A stretch of DNA of 13,547 nucleotides from an uncultured Bacilli bacterium (GTDB lineage: Bacteria; Bacillota_I; Bacilli_A; RF39; UBA660), in the NCBI GenBank assembly GCA_944372275.1, contig CALVYO010000028.1, positions 1 to 13,547 of the forward strand, read 5' to 3'. Made by a program: the position numbers and the translations under genes. The notes under the pieces were generated by a model, which was given only the letters and a program-made list of their open reading frames with translations, was not told the DNA's origin and searched no databases. Of the stretch, positions 1 to 9,542 are shown in pieces (the stretch's first letter is position 1; each line of letters begins with the position of its first letter).

Positions 1-662
1 GGTATTTGAACAACTTCTTCTGGTTTAAAATTGTCTGGTATACTATTAATTTCTGGCACATTATTCATTTTATCTATCTCCTCATCTAATTTTCTTACTG
101 TTAGTCTTTCGTTTATTATTCTATTTAACATTTCAACTTGTTTTTTTTCATCTTTTATTTTTAATAATGATCTAGCATGTCTTTCTGAAATTTTATTTTC
201 TAATAATGCTTCTTGAACATCATCTGATAAGTTAAGTAATCTTAATGTGTTGGCTATAGCAGATTGTGATTTTCCAACTTTTTTAGCTAAATCTTCTTGA
301 TTAATATATCCCATATCTAATATTTTTTTATAAGATACCGCTTTTTCTATAGGCGTTAAATCTTCACGTTGAACGTTTTCTATTAGCGCTATTTCAACAC
401 TATCTTTGTCATTTAATTCAGATATAATAGCAGGTATTGTTTGTTTTCCCGCAACTTTACTGGCTTTATATCTTCTTTCACCAGCAATTATTTCATATTT
501 ATTACCAATTTGCCTAACTACAATTGGTTGAATTACTCCATATTTCTGAATTGATAACGCTAACTCATTAATTGCATTTTCATCAAACTTAATACGGGGT
601 TGGAATCTATTTGGTAATACATCGGATAGATTCAATTCAACAACTTTTCTTTCGTTCTGCAC
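1..662 (-). CDS. noc: ParB/Noc-family CTP-dependent DNA-binding protein, probably nucleoid occlusion protein Noc (partial, 3' end outside window)
   Basis: The window holds the first 220 codons. The start is GTG at 662-660, with SD AGGAAGGGG eight bases upstream and an in-frame TAG just before it. Visible ParB-family parts are PNRFQPR (17-23), IQPIVVR (44-50), the CTP-binding GERRYKA box (61-67), ENVQRE (95-100) and the helix-turn-helix core (about 122-145). Noc rather than chromosomal ParB is suggested by Gln133 (KSQSAIANTLRLL) and Arg161 (ISERHARSLL), where ParB usually has Arg and Gly. Thr139 and Asn144 do not match Bacillus Noc, which has Lys at both. Noc spreads from its binding sites and blocks division over the nucleoid. 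The amphipathic membrane-targeting segment at the Bacillus Noc N-terminus is absent: the family domain begins within about ten residues of the start. The gene usually follows rsmG; here about 11 kb separates them. A ParB (Spo0J) identity is less likely but not excluded, because the C-terminal domain is missing. Confidence 0.85.
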   Translation of the reverse strand, partial: MQNERKVVELNLSDVLPNRFQPRIKFDENAINELALSIQKYGVIQPIVVRQIGNKYEIIAGERRYKASKVAGKQTIPAIISELNDKDSVEIALIENVQREDLTPIEKAVSYKKILDMGYINQEDLAKKVGKSQSAIANTLRLLNLSDDVQEALLENKISERHARSLLKIKDEKKQVEMLNRIINERLTVRKLDEEIDKMNNVPEINSIPDNFKPEEVVQI

Positions 663-696
663 ACAAAAAACCCCTTCCTAATTCTTTTATAATTAA

Positions 697-725
697 ATGA
701 TACTATAATTTGGGAAATAATGCAA
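697..725 (-). promoter_or_regulatory. Candidate promoter of the noc/parB gene
   Basis: On the minus strand, TTGCAT (725-720) and TATCAT (702-697) are separated by 17 bases, and the GTG start follows about 35 bases later. The -10 matches consensus at 5 of 6 positions and the -35 at only 3 of 6. One TTTGGGAAAT copy (709-718) sits inside the spacer, so a protein bound there would block RNA polymerase. Confidence 0.5.
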
Positions 726-749
726 GAGTTTTTGGGAAATTTGGGAAAT
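709..749. repeat. Three direct copies of TTTGGGAAAT (candidate Noc half-sites)
   Basis: Identical 10-mers lie at 709-718, 731-740 and 740-749. Start-to-start spacings are 22 and 9 bases, and the last two share one base. GGGAAAT is exactly one half of the Bacillus Noc-binding palindrome ATTTCCCGGGAAAT, as I recall it. The copies are direct repeats and no full palindrome is present. They lie in and just upstream of the promoter of a Noc-like gene, which suggests autoregulation. Confidence 0.6.
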
Positions 750-770
750 AATTTTAAACACTAATAAATA

Positions 771-800
771 TTTACCATTTTAACTAAAATATGATATTAT
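771..800 (+). promoter_or_regulatory. Candidate promoter of the glucan synthase-pgi operon
   Basis: TTTACC (771-776) and TATTAT (795-800) are 18 bases apart. A transcript would start near 807, downstream of the ATG at 791. This is one reason to place the translation start at 824. The promoter is back-to-back with that of noc in the same 160-base gap, about 22 bases from the nearest TTTGGGAAAT copy. Confidence 0.45.
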
Positions 801-823
801 ATATAAAGATGGGAGTAGGTGTT

Positions 824-3800
824 ATGGATTTTAAATATATAACAAAATTTTATAATAAATTAGTTAATTTAACAAAAAATCATTTATTTATCGGGATTAC
901 AAATGAATGGATTGTCGATAATTATTATATTTTAGTTGAAAAAAATGAGGTAATTAAAAATTTTAAAAAGAATAAAAAGCAAAGAAAATACTTAACGGAT
1001 AAATTAATTTTAATGTTAGTGACTATTTTAGAAAATAGAAATTACAAAATTGATGAAAATATTTTAATCAATGATATTAAAAATTATTGTGAAGAAAATA
1101 ATATAAAATTAATATATCAAGAATTAGAAATTATACCTGTTGTTTTAAATATTATTTTGATGAAGAAAATAAAAGAATTGTGCGTTGTTGAAAATAATAA
1201 AATTAATGAAAGGGAAAAAATAGATAAATTAATTAAAAATTTCAATGAAAATAATTTAAAAGATATTATTAGTTATTCACCATACGCAATTGTTTATTTT
1301 AGTGATCAAATTAAAAAAATCGGTAAAAATTCTAATAAGATATTTCAGTCATTTAATAAAATTTTAGAAAATAATAATCTTTCTCTAAGAAAATTAATCA
1401 ATGAAGAACATTTAAACAATACTAATGAAAATATTTTAATCAACAATATCTTTTATAGTATTAAAAAAATTGATTTAATCGAAATAGAAAATTTATTTTA
1501 TCATTTATGTGAAATTGAAAATTTTTTAAATGAAGATCCTTACTATCATTTAATGACTAAAGAGACTAAATTTCTATACCGTAAACAATTATTTAAAATA
1601 GCTAAAAAAAATAAACAAGATGTATTCAAATGTGCAGAAGAACTTATAAAAAAAGATAAAAATATTGGTAATGTGTTGTTTAAAAATAAAAATAATAGTT
1701 TTAAAACTATAATTTATTTATTTATTATTTTATCGTTAAGTATTATTTTAACTTTAATTTTATCTAATTTTTTCATTACAAATAAGATATTAGGATTTAT
1801 TATTTTATTTATTCCTGTAAGCGAAATAGTTATTACCTTTGTTAATAAAATATATTTAAAAATATATCCTAGTAGACCTATTTTTAAACTTGATTTTAAA
1901 GATGGAATTCCTAAAAATTATAAAACGATGGTTGTAATTCCTACTATTTTAAAAAATAAAGAGAAAGTAGATGAAATGTTTGATAATTTAGAAAAATATT
2001 ATTTATCTAATAAATCAAAAAATATTTATTTCACACTTTTAGGTGATGCTTGTGAATGTAAAACTGAAAATTATGAAAAAGATGATGAAATTACTAAGGA
2101 AGGTCTTTTAAAAGTTTTAGAATTAAATAAAAAATATAAAAATGAAATATTTTATTTTGCTTATCGTAATCGTAAATACAATAAGTATGAAAATAGTTAC
2201 TTAGGTTTTGAAAGAAAAAGAGGTGCTTTATTACATTTTAATGATTTACTTTTAAATAATTTTAGTGATAAAGAGAAAAAAGAATGGTTTAAAGTTCAAA
2301 CTTTTGATAATTTTAAACATAAAATTAAATATGTTATTACTTTAGATTCTGATACACAATTAGTTTTAAATAGTGCTTTAAAATTAATTGGAACTATGGC
2401 ACATCCCTTAAATAAACCAATTTTAAATGATAGTAAAACTAAAGTTATTAAAGGATATGGTATTTTACAACCTAAAATAAGTGTCGATATTGAATCGACT
2501 AATAAATCTTTATTTTCACAAATATATGCTGGAATTGGTGGATTAGACCCTTATTCAACAATAACACCTAATTTTTATCAAGACGTTTTTAAAGAGGGTA
2601 GTTTTATTGGAAAAGGTATTTATGATTTAGAAATCTTTCAAAAAGTTTTAAAAGGAAGATTTCCTAACAATTTAATTTTAAGTCACGATTTATTAGAAGG
2701 TAATTATTTAAAATGTGGTTTTGTAAGTGATGTTGAGTTAATCGATGATTTTCCTTCTAAATATTTAGTTGATGCTACAAGAAGATCAAGATGGACTAGG
2801 GGAGATATGCAAATAATCAAATGGATATTACCCTATGTTAAAGATGAATTTAATAAACGATATAAAAATCCAATTAGTTTATTAGGAAAGTTTAAAATTA
2901 TCGATAATATCAGAAGAGAATTATTAGATTTAAGTTTACTTATTATTTTATTTTTATTATCTAGTATTGTTGTAACTCACCCTTATTGGTGGTTAGGATT
3001 TATCTTATTTGTTGTTATTTTGCCTGTTATATCTTATTTATTACAAATATTTATTGCTCAAAAAAAATATAGTAAAAATTTAAAATATTACAACATTATG
3101 GCTTTTGGTTATCAAGCATTTATTTTAAGAACTTTATCTGTTTTTACAAGTATTCCTTATAATGCTTATCTATATACCAAATCTTTATTAACAGCAGCAT
3201 ATCGTATGTTTATCAGTAAAAAGCATTTATTACAATGGTTAACTGCGGAAGATGCCGCTAAACAAGTAAAAGCAACTTTATTTAATCACTTAAAACAATA
3301 TACTATTAATTATATTGCAGCATTATCATTTGTTATTTTAGCATATATAAATAATTCTCATCCTTATGAATGTATGATTATTGCTATATTTTTCTTAATT
3401 GCACCTTTCTTAGCTTTTGCTATAAGTGAAGATATTAAGAAACCAATAAAAAAACTAAATGAAAAAGAAAAAGATGAATTATTAGAAATAGCTAATTTAA
3501 CTTGGAATTTCTTTAAAGATAATTTAAATAAAGAAAATAATTATTTAATTCCTGATAATTATCAATTAAATAGGGAGAAAAAATTAGATTATAAAACATC
3601 TCCTACTAATATTGGATTATCTTTAGTATCTATTGTATCAGCTTATAAATTAAACTTTATAAATAAAGAAGAAACTATTAATTATATAATTAATATTATC
3701 GATACAATCGATAAACTAGATAAATGGCACGGACATTTATTTAATTGGTATAATATCAATACTTTAAAAGTTTTGTATCCTAATTTCGTATCAACAGTCG

Positions 3801-6800
3801 ATAGTGGTAATTTTGTTGCTTCATTAATTACTGTCAAAGAATTTTTAAAAGATTTAGATGAATTAGAACTTGCTAAAAGAATCGAAAAACTAATTAATGA
3901 TACCGACTTTAAATATCTATATAGCAATGAGGATGTATTTAGTATTGGATATAATGTCGATGAAGGGAATTTATTACCTTATAACTATAATAAATTTGCT
4001 AGTGAAAGTAGAATTACTAGTTTCATAGCTATTGCTAAAGGTGATATTTTAAGTAATCACTGGTTTAATTTAGATAAGACTTTAACTACTTTTAAAAAGA
4101 AGAAAGGTCTTGTATCGTGGTCAGGAACTTCTTTTGAATATTTTATGCCATTAATATTTATTCCAACTTATGAAAATACTTTAGTTGATGAAAGTTATGA
4201 TTTTGCTTTCTATGCTCAAAAAGAATATATGAAAGAAATTAATTGGAAATATCCTTGGGGAATTTCTGAATCTGCTTATAATGAGTTAGATGATTCCCAA
4301 AACTATAAATATAAAGCTTTTGCTACTCCTTATTTGAAACTGCAAGAAGAAGCAAATAATCGAATTATTATTTCACCATATAGTTCTTTATTAGCGTTAC
4401 CAAGATTTCCTGATGAAGTTATGAACAATATTAAAAAACTAAATAAATTAGATTTAAAAGGTGAATATGGTTATTATGAATCTTATGATGCAGAAGATAA
4501 AAAAATTGTTTACTCTTATTTTGCCCATCATCAAGGTATGATTTTAGCTAGTATCACTAATACATTAAAAGAAAATGTTATTCAAAAATATTTTATTAAA
4601 GATATTAATAATCAAGCATTTGAAATATTAAATAAAGAAAAAGTTCAATTAAAACCTATCATTGATGTTAATATCACTAAGTATAAAAAGTACACATATG
4701 AAAAGGAAACATTTATCAATGATGTTAGAGTATTCCATAACTTATCTATTTTACCTGAAGTGTCAGTATTATCTAACTCTAAATATAGTACCTTTATCAA
4801 TGACCGAGGTAATGGATTTAGTAGATATCGTACTATTCAATTAAATAGATATCGCAAAATAACAGAACAAGATTATGGTATATTTATGTATATTAAAGAT
4901 TTAAAAACTAATAAAATATGGTCTAATACTTATGCCCCAATTAATGTTATGCCTGATAAATATGAAGTAGTTTTTGCTTTAGATAGAATTAAATTTGTAA
5001 GAATGGATGAAGATATCATTACAACAACTGAAATAGTTGTACCTAAAACATATCATTCTGAAATAAGAAAAATTACTTTTAAAAATAATAGTGATGAAGA
5101 CAAAGTATTAGAATTAACTTCTTATACCGAACCAATTTTATCAGAAAATATCGATGATATAAGTCATAAAACATTCCAAAATTTATTTGTTCAAAGTGAA
5201 TATGATGTCGATACTAATTCAGTTATTATGTATCGTAAATTAAGAGATAGTGATAATCATTATTATTTTATAAATAAATTATTAACTGATGATGTTGAAA
5301 ACTCTAGTTTCGAAACTAATAGAGAGAATTTTATCGGTAGAAATCATAATAGTTCTGATCCAATTGCTTTAAATAAAACTTTATCAAATCAAGATGGAAC
5401 TTGCGTTGATCCGATAGTTAGTTTAAGAAATAAAATTACAGTTAAAGCTAATGATGAAAAAACAGTTTATTTAATAGTTGGATTTGGTAAATCTAAAGAA
5501 CAAGTATTAGATATAGTTAATACCTTCTCTAATGAAGAAAATATATTAGAAAAAGGATTTGAAGTAGCAACTCTAATGAGTAATGTTACTAATAAAATGG
5601 TTAATATTACCGGTCGTGATATGCGCGTATTTAATACTTTATTAAATTACTTATACCAAACTAGTCATATTGTAATTACTAAAGAAAGAATTAAAACATT
5701 ATCTTTAAATAAATTAAATCAAACTAATTTGTGGAAATTTGGTATTTCGGGAGATCGTCCGATTGTCTACCTTAGTATTAATAGTTTAGATGATTTAAGT
5801 TTAACTAAAGAATTATTACATTTATTTGAATATTATAAAAGTAAATCAATATTTATTGACTTAATTATATTAAATAATTGTGAAGATAAAGAAATTATTG
5901 CTAAAGAAATAGATGATGAAAAATATCATATGTATGCTTTAAATAGTTTCAATAAAACACCAGGTAATATCTATTTAATAGATAATAATGATGTTAATGA
6001 AGATGAAATAAATCTATTTAAAACTGTTGCGCGTATTTATGTCGATAGTAATAAATTTCATTCATTAGAAGATTTTGTTAATGACTTACAAAAATCAAAT
6101 ACTATAAGTAGAAGTGATTTAGTTAAAAATGTAGATAGTCTACCTATATCTTATGATAATCTTACTTTTTATAATGGATATGGGGGCTTTAGTAAAAATG
6201 GTAAAAAATATATAATTACTAATCCTGATACGCCTTTAATCTGGAACAATGTTATAACTAATCCTACTTTTGGAACTATTATATCTAATAATCAAACTGG
6301 ATTTACTTATTATAAAAATAGTCGTGAATATAAATTAACTTCTTGGACTAATGATCCATTATTATTAGATATGTCTGAAGGTATTAAAATTAATGATACT
6401 AATTTAAAATATAATACAACTGAAGTAAGTTTTGGTAAAAATGTTTACTTAGGTAATTATAAAGATTACGATTTAAAACTAACGCAATTTGTATCAGTTA
6501 CTGATCCTGTTAAATTTTATAAATTAAATATTAAAAATAATAATCCTCATAAACAAAGAATAGTATTAAAATATTGGATAAATCCTTGTTTAGGAGTTAC
6601 TGAAGAAAAAACAAGTCGTTATATTCTAAGTGAAGTTAAAGATAACTATGTCACATTAAAAAATAAATATAGTGAGCATTTTTCTAACCTTATTACATTT
6701 ATGAGTTGCACTAATAAAATAAGCGATTATAATGTTAAAAGAATATTAAATAAAGAAATAGAAACATCTATTTATATCGATTCTAAAGAAGAAGTTGAAT

Positions 6801-8380
6801 TATCTTTTATCTTAGGTTGTTGTGAAGAAGAAAATATAATTAATTTGTTAAAAAAATATGATATTAAATCAATTAATAAAGAAGAAAAAAATGTTACAAC
6901 ATATTGGGAAAATATGCTAGAAAATATTCAAGTAAAAACACCTGATGATAGTTTTAACTATATGGTTAATGGTTGGCTTGCTTATCAAAATATATCATCA
7001 AGATTATACGCTAAAGCAGGTTTTTATCAAGTTGGTGGCGCATATGGTTATCGTGATCAATTACAAGATGCAATGAATTTATGTACTATCCATCCAGAAA
7101 TGACTAAAGAAATTATTTTATGGAACGCTAAACATCAATTTAAAGAAGGCGATGTGTTACACTGGTGGCATAAAGAAACTAATATTGGTTTAAGATCAAG
7201 ATATAAAGATGATTATTTATGGTTAGTATATGCAGTATGTAAATATATCGAAATAACTGAAGATTATGATGTATTAAATATACAAATACCTTTTGTTACA
7301 GGACCATCTTTATTAGATAATGAAATGGAAAAGGGTATCAATTATAGTTATACTGAAGAAACTGCTACTTTATATGAACATTGTTTACTTGCTATAAATA
7401 AAACATTAAATGAACTAGGTTCTAATGGCTTACCACTTATGGGTGGTGGTGATTGGAACGATGGAATGAATAAAGTAGGGGAAAAAGGTACTGGAACTAG
7501 CGTTTGGTTAGGATTCTTCTTATATATTATATTAAATAGATTTAGTGAGTTTAGTAAAATTGACTATACAAATGAAATTAATAAATTAAAAACAAACTTA
7601 TTAAATACTTGGGATGGTGAATATTACTTAAGAGCATATTTCGATAATGGTACAAAATTAGGTTCTAATGAATGTTTAGAATGTAAAATTGACCTATTAT
7701 CCCAAAGTTTTGCTATTCTATCTGGTATTGCTAGTGAAGAACAAATTAAATCAATGCTAAAAAATATTGAAGAAAAATTAATTGATAAAAATATCAATAT
7801 CGTTAAATTGTTAACACCACCATTTAAAAATAATAAAAATAACCCTGGTTATATTATGAATTATCCAAAAGGAATAAGAGAAAATGGTGGTCAATATACA
7901 CATGCAGTTGCTTGGTATATTGAAGCCTTAATTAAAACAGGTAATAACGATTTAGCGTACCAAATATTTCAAATGATTAATCCGATTGAAAGAACTAAAA
8001 CTAAAGAAGATACCGATAGATATAAACTAGAACCTTATGTAATAAGTGCTGATATTTATAGTAACGAAAACTTCTTAGGACGAGGTGGTTGGAATTGGTA
8101 TACTGGAAGTGCTGGTTGGTTCTATCACGTTGCTTTAATCGATATATTAGGATTTAATCTAAGAAAAGATAAACTATATATCAAACCAAATATACCAAGT
8201 ACTTGGAAACAATATGAAATAACTTATAAATATTTTGATACAAAATATAATATAATCGTTATAAATTCAAAAGAAAATAAAATAATATTCGATGATGAAA
8301 ATGTCGAATACATACCATTAAAAAATGATATGTTAGAACACAATATAAAAGTATATGGAGGTAACAATGTTAAAAATTGA
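824..8380 (+). CDS. Cyclic beta-1,2-glucan synthase (GT84 + cyclisation domain + GH94), NdvB/ChvB-like
   Basis: 2518 residues from the ATG at 824, chosen because GGGAG (811-815) lies 8 bases upstream; in-frame ATGs at 791 and 809 lack SD sites. Order: a hydrophilic N-terminal part (1-290); two membrane segments (about 293-342); a GT84 glucosyltransferase core with LDSDTQL (about 507-513), SHDLLEG and RRSRWTRGDMQ (about 652-662); further membrane segments (about 705-746, 756-782, 826-870); a middle transglycosylation/cyclisation domain (now called GH189, as I recall) with PWGISESAYN, YGYYESYD and FAHHQGM (about 1100-1246); and a C-terminal GH94 phosphorylase-like domain with YRDQLQD, HWWH (2113-2116) and GDWNDGM (2209-2215), where the family's general-acid Asp lies. 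In known enzymes UDP-glucose is polymerised at the membrane, the middle domain closes the ring and GH94 trims chain length. All three catalytic parts look intact. The family's usual RGDWQ reads RGDMQ here. Length is near the usual 2700-2900. A linear-glucan product cannot be excluded. Confidence 0.93.
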   Translation: MDFKYITKFYNKLVNLTKNHLFIGITNEWIVDNYYILVEKNEVIKNFKKNKKQRKYLTDKLILMLVTILENRNYKIDENILINDIKNYCEENNIKLIYQELEIIPVVLNIILMKKIKELCVVENNKINEREKIDKLIKNFNENNLKDIISYSPYAIVYFSDQIKKIGKNSNKIFQSFNKILENNNLSLRKLINEEHLNNTNENILINNIFYSIKKIDLIEIENLFYHLCEIENFLNEDPYYHLMTKETKFLYRKQLFKIAKKNKQDVFKCAEELIKKDKNIGNVLFKNKNNSFKTIIYLFIILSLSIILTLILSNFFITNKILGFIILFIPVSEIVITFVNKIYLKIYPSRPIFKLDFKDGIPKNYKTMVVIPTILKNKEKVDEMFDNLEKYYLSNKSKNIYFTLLGDACECKTENYEKDDEITKEGLLKVLELNKKYKNEIFYFAYRNRKYNKYENSYLGFERKRGALLHFNDLLLNNFSDKEKKEWFKVQTFDNFKHKIKYVITLDSDTQLVLNSALKLIGTMAHPLNKPILNDSKTKVIKGYGILQPKISVDIESTNKSLFSQIYAGIGGLDPYSTITPNFYQDVFKEGSFIGKGIYDLEIFQKVLKGRFPNNLILSHDLLEGNYLKCGFVSDVELIDDFPSKYLVDATRRSRWTRGDMQIIKWILPYVKDEFNKRYKNPISLLGKFKIIDNIRRELLDLSLLIILFLLSSIVVTHPYWWLGFILFVVILPVISYLLQIFIAQKKYSKNLKYYNIMAFGYQAFILRTLSVFTSIPYNAYLYTKSLLTAAYRMFISKKHLLQWLTAEDAAKQVKATLFNHLKQYTINYIAALSFVILAYINNSHPYECMIIAIFFLIAPFLAFAISEDIKKPIKKLNEKEKDELLEIANLTWNFFKDNLNKENNYLIPDNYQLNREKKLDYKTSPTNIGLSLVSIVSAYKLNFINKEETINYIINIIDTIDKLDKWHGHLFNWYNINTLKVLYPNFVSTVDSGNFVASLITVKEFLKDLDELELAKRIEKLINDTDFKYLYSNEDVFSIGYNVDEGNLLPYNYNKFASESRITSFIAIAKGDILSNHWFNLDKTLTTFKKKKGLVSWSGTSFEYFMPLIFIPTYENTLVDESYDFAFYAQKEYMKEINWKYPWGISESAYNELDDSQNYKYKAFATPYLKLQEEANNRIIISPYSSLLALPRFPDEVMNNIKKLNKLDLKGEYGYYESYDAEDKKIVYSYFAHHQGMILASITNTLKENVIQKYFIKDINNQAFEILNKEKVQLKPIIDVNITKYKKYTYEKETFINDVRVFHNLSILPEVSVLSNSKYSTFINDRGNGFSRYRTIQLNRYRKITEQDYGIFMYIKDLKTNKIWSNTYAPINVMPDKYEVVFALDRIKFVRMDEDIITTTEIVVPKTYHSEIRKITFKNNSDEDKVLELTSYTEPILSENIDDISHKTFQNLFVQSEYDVDTNSVIMYRKLRDSDNHYYFINKLLTDDVENSSFETNRENFIGRNHNSSDPIALNKTLSNQDGTCVDPIVSLRNKITVKANDEKTVYLIVGFGKSKEQVLDIVNTFSNEENILEKGFEVATLMSNVTNKMVNITGRDMRVFNTLLNYLYQTSHIVITKERIKTLSLNKLNQTNLWKFGISGDRPIVYLSINSLDDLSLTKELLHLFEYYKSKSIFIDLIILNNCEDKEIIAKEIDDEKYHMYALNSFNKTPGNIYLIDNNDVNEDEINLFKTVARIYVDSNKFHSLEDFVNDLQKSNTISRSDLVKNVDSLPISYDNLTFYNGYGGFSKNGKKYIITNPDTPLIWNNVITNPTFGTIISNNQTGFTYYKNSREYKLTSWTNDPLLLDMSEGIKINDTNLKYNTTEVSFGKNVYLGNYKDYDLKLTQFVSVTDPVKFYKLNIKNNNPHKQRIVLKYWINPCLGVTEEKTSRYILSEVKDNYVTLKNKYSEHFSNLITFMSCTNKISDYNVKRILNKEIETSIYIDSKEEVELSFILGCCEEENIINLLKKYDIKSINKEEKNVTTYWENMLENIQVKTPDDSFNYMVNGWLAYQNISSRLYAKAGFYQVGGAYGYRDQLQDAMNLCTIHPEMTKEIILWNAKHQFKEGDVLHWWHKETNIGLRSRYKDDYLWLVYAVCKYIEITEDYDVLNIQIPFVTGPSLLDNEMEKGINYSYTEETATLYEHCLLAINKTLNELGSNGLPLMGGGDWNDGMNKVGEKGTGTSVWLGFFLYIILNRFSEFSKIDYTNEINKLKTNLLNTWDGEYYLRAYFDNGTKLGSNECLECKIDLLSQSFAILSGIASEEQIKSMLKNIEEKLIDKNINIVKLLTPPFKNNKNNPGYIMNYPKGIRENGGQYTHAVAWYIEALIKTGNNDLAYQIFQMINPIERTKTKEDTDRYKLEPYVISADIYSNENFLGRGGWNWYTGSAGWFYHVALIDILGFNLRKDKLYIKPNIPSTWKQYEITYKYFDTKYNIIVINSKENKIIFDDENVEYIPLKNDMLEHNIKVYGGNNVKN
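8357..8361 (+). promoter_or_regulatory. Shine-Dalgarno site that decides the pgi start
   Basis: GGAGG lies five bases before the ATG at 8367, inside the end of the glucan synthase reading frame. It favours 8367 over the in-frame ATG at 8355, which would place the site inside the coding sequence. Confidence 0.8.
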
Positions 8381-9542
8381 TTTTAATACCTATCAAAAAG
8401 AAAAAAATTATGATGAATATCAAGATAAAATAAAAGAAATTAAAGAAAAACTATCTACCGAAAATATGACCGATTGGTATGATATTACAAAATGTATTAG
8501 TAAAGAAGATATTAATAGAATTAAAAATTTGAGTAAAACTAAATTTGATTTATTAATTGTAATCGGAATAGGCGGATCATTCTTAGGGGCTAAAGCCGTT
8601 ATATCCGCCTTATCACCTTACTTTAATGATAAAAAAATAGTATTTGCTGGAACTTCTTTATCAGAAACATATTTATTAGAATTAATCGAATTTATGCGTG
8701 ATAAAGACACAATCATTAATGTTATATCAAAATCAGGTACAACCTTAGAACCAAGTATAACATTTGATATAATTTATAAAGAAATGCTTAAAAAATATGA
8801 TGAAATAGAACTTCAAAAAAGAATAATAATTACTACCGACGCTAAAGAAGGAGAATTAAGAAAATTAGTTAATGATAAAAAATATTGTTCCTTTGAAGTT
8901 CCTAATCAAATAGGTGGTAGATATTCAGTTTTAACTCCTGTAGGTTTATTACCAATAGCTTTAGCCGGATTTGATATCGAACAAATATTATTAGGTACAA
9001 AATATGTTTCAGTTGATGATGCCTTTAAATACGCTATAAATAGAGATATATTATATAAACAAGGAAAATTAATAGAATCATTTACATTCTATGAACCTAA
9101 ATTATATTATTTTACCGAATGGTTAAAACAACTATTTGGTGAAACCCAAGGTAAAGAAAAAAAAGGTATCTATCCAACCTTTTCTTCTAACACAAGAGAT
9201 TTACATTCCTTAGGTCAATTTTATCAAGATGGAACACCAATTATATTTGAAACAGTATTAAATATAAATAATAAAGGTAACTTAATTACAAAATATAATA
9301 AAACCTTAAATGAAATAAATAATATTGCTTTAAATAAAGTAGCCTTAGCCCATTTAAAAAATGATATTGAAAGTACTATTATTTCTATTGATAAATTAGA
9401 TGAATTACATATTGGTATGTTAATATATTTCTTTGAAATAGCAGCAGCAACAGGTGGTTATTTATTAGGTGTTAATCCATTTGATCAACCAGGTGTCAAT
9501 GCTTATAAAGATTTAATTAATATAGAACTTAAAAACTCATAA
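8367..9542 (+). CDS. pgi: Glucose-6-phosphate isomerase
   Basis: 391 residues. It interconverts glucose-6-phosphate and fructose-6-phosphate in the cytoplasm. Visible family marks are IGIGGSFLG (66-74), the phosphate-binding ISKSGTTLEPS (120-130), NQIGGRYSVLTPVG, GETQGK with the probable catalytic Glu259, LHSLGQF with His280, and the C-terminal FDQPGVNAYK with Lys381. The Firmicute enzyme is usually about 450 residues; this one is shorter through small internal gaps and a C-terminus that ends ten residues after Lys381. The second family signature normally reads GVE; here the Glu is Asn378. The start overlaps the end of the glucan synthase gene by 14 bases, which implies translational coupling. 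Glucose-6-phosphate is the precursor of UDP-glucose, so a link to glucan synthesis is reasonable, but it may also be the cell's only glycolytic isomerase. Confidence 0.95.
   Translation: MLKIDFNTYQKEKNYDEYQDKIKEIKEKLSTENMTDWYDITKCISKEDINRIKNLSKTKFDLLIVIGIGGSFLGAKAVISALSPYFNDKKIVFAGTSLSETYLLELIEFMRDKDTIINVISKSGTTLEPSITFDIIYKEMLKKYDEIELQKRIIITTDAKEGELRKLVNDKKYCSFEVPNQIGGRYSVLTPVGLLPIALAGFDIEQILLGTKYVSVDDAFKYAINRDILYKQGKLIESFTFYEPKLYYFTEWLKQLFGETQGKEKKGIYPTFSSNTRDLHSLGQFYQDGTPIIFETVLNINNKGNLITKYNKTLNEINNIALNKVALAHLKNDIESTIISIDKLDELHIGMLIYFFEIAAATGGYLLGVNPFDQPGVNAYKDLINIELKNS

Noticed and set aside
31..216. Plus-strand ORF of 61 codons
   Set aside because: It lies opposite the clear ParB/Noc coding frame and looks like a low-complexity shadow.
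791..823. Earlier starts for the glucan synthase (ATG at 791 and 809)
   Set aside because: The ATG at 791 overlaps the likely -10 region, and neither has an SD site, unlike the ATG at 824.
3682..4844. Small ORFs at 3682-3927 (minus) and 4662-4844 (plus)
   Set aside because: Both overlap the conserved middle part of the glucan synthase in other frames; no SD site or family resemblance.
824..9542. Frequent ATCGA/GTCGA strings, with C at third codon position mostly before G
   Set aside because: Probably a codon-context preference in AT-rich coding sequence. A rough estimate showed only modest excess over expectation, and there is no positional pattern.
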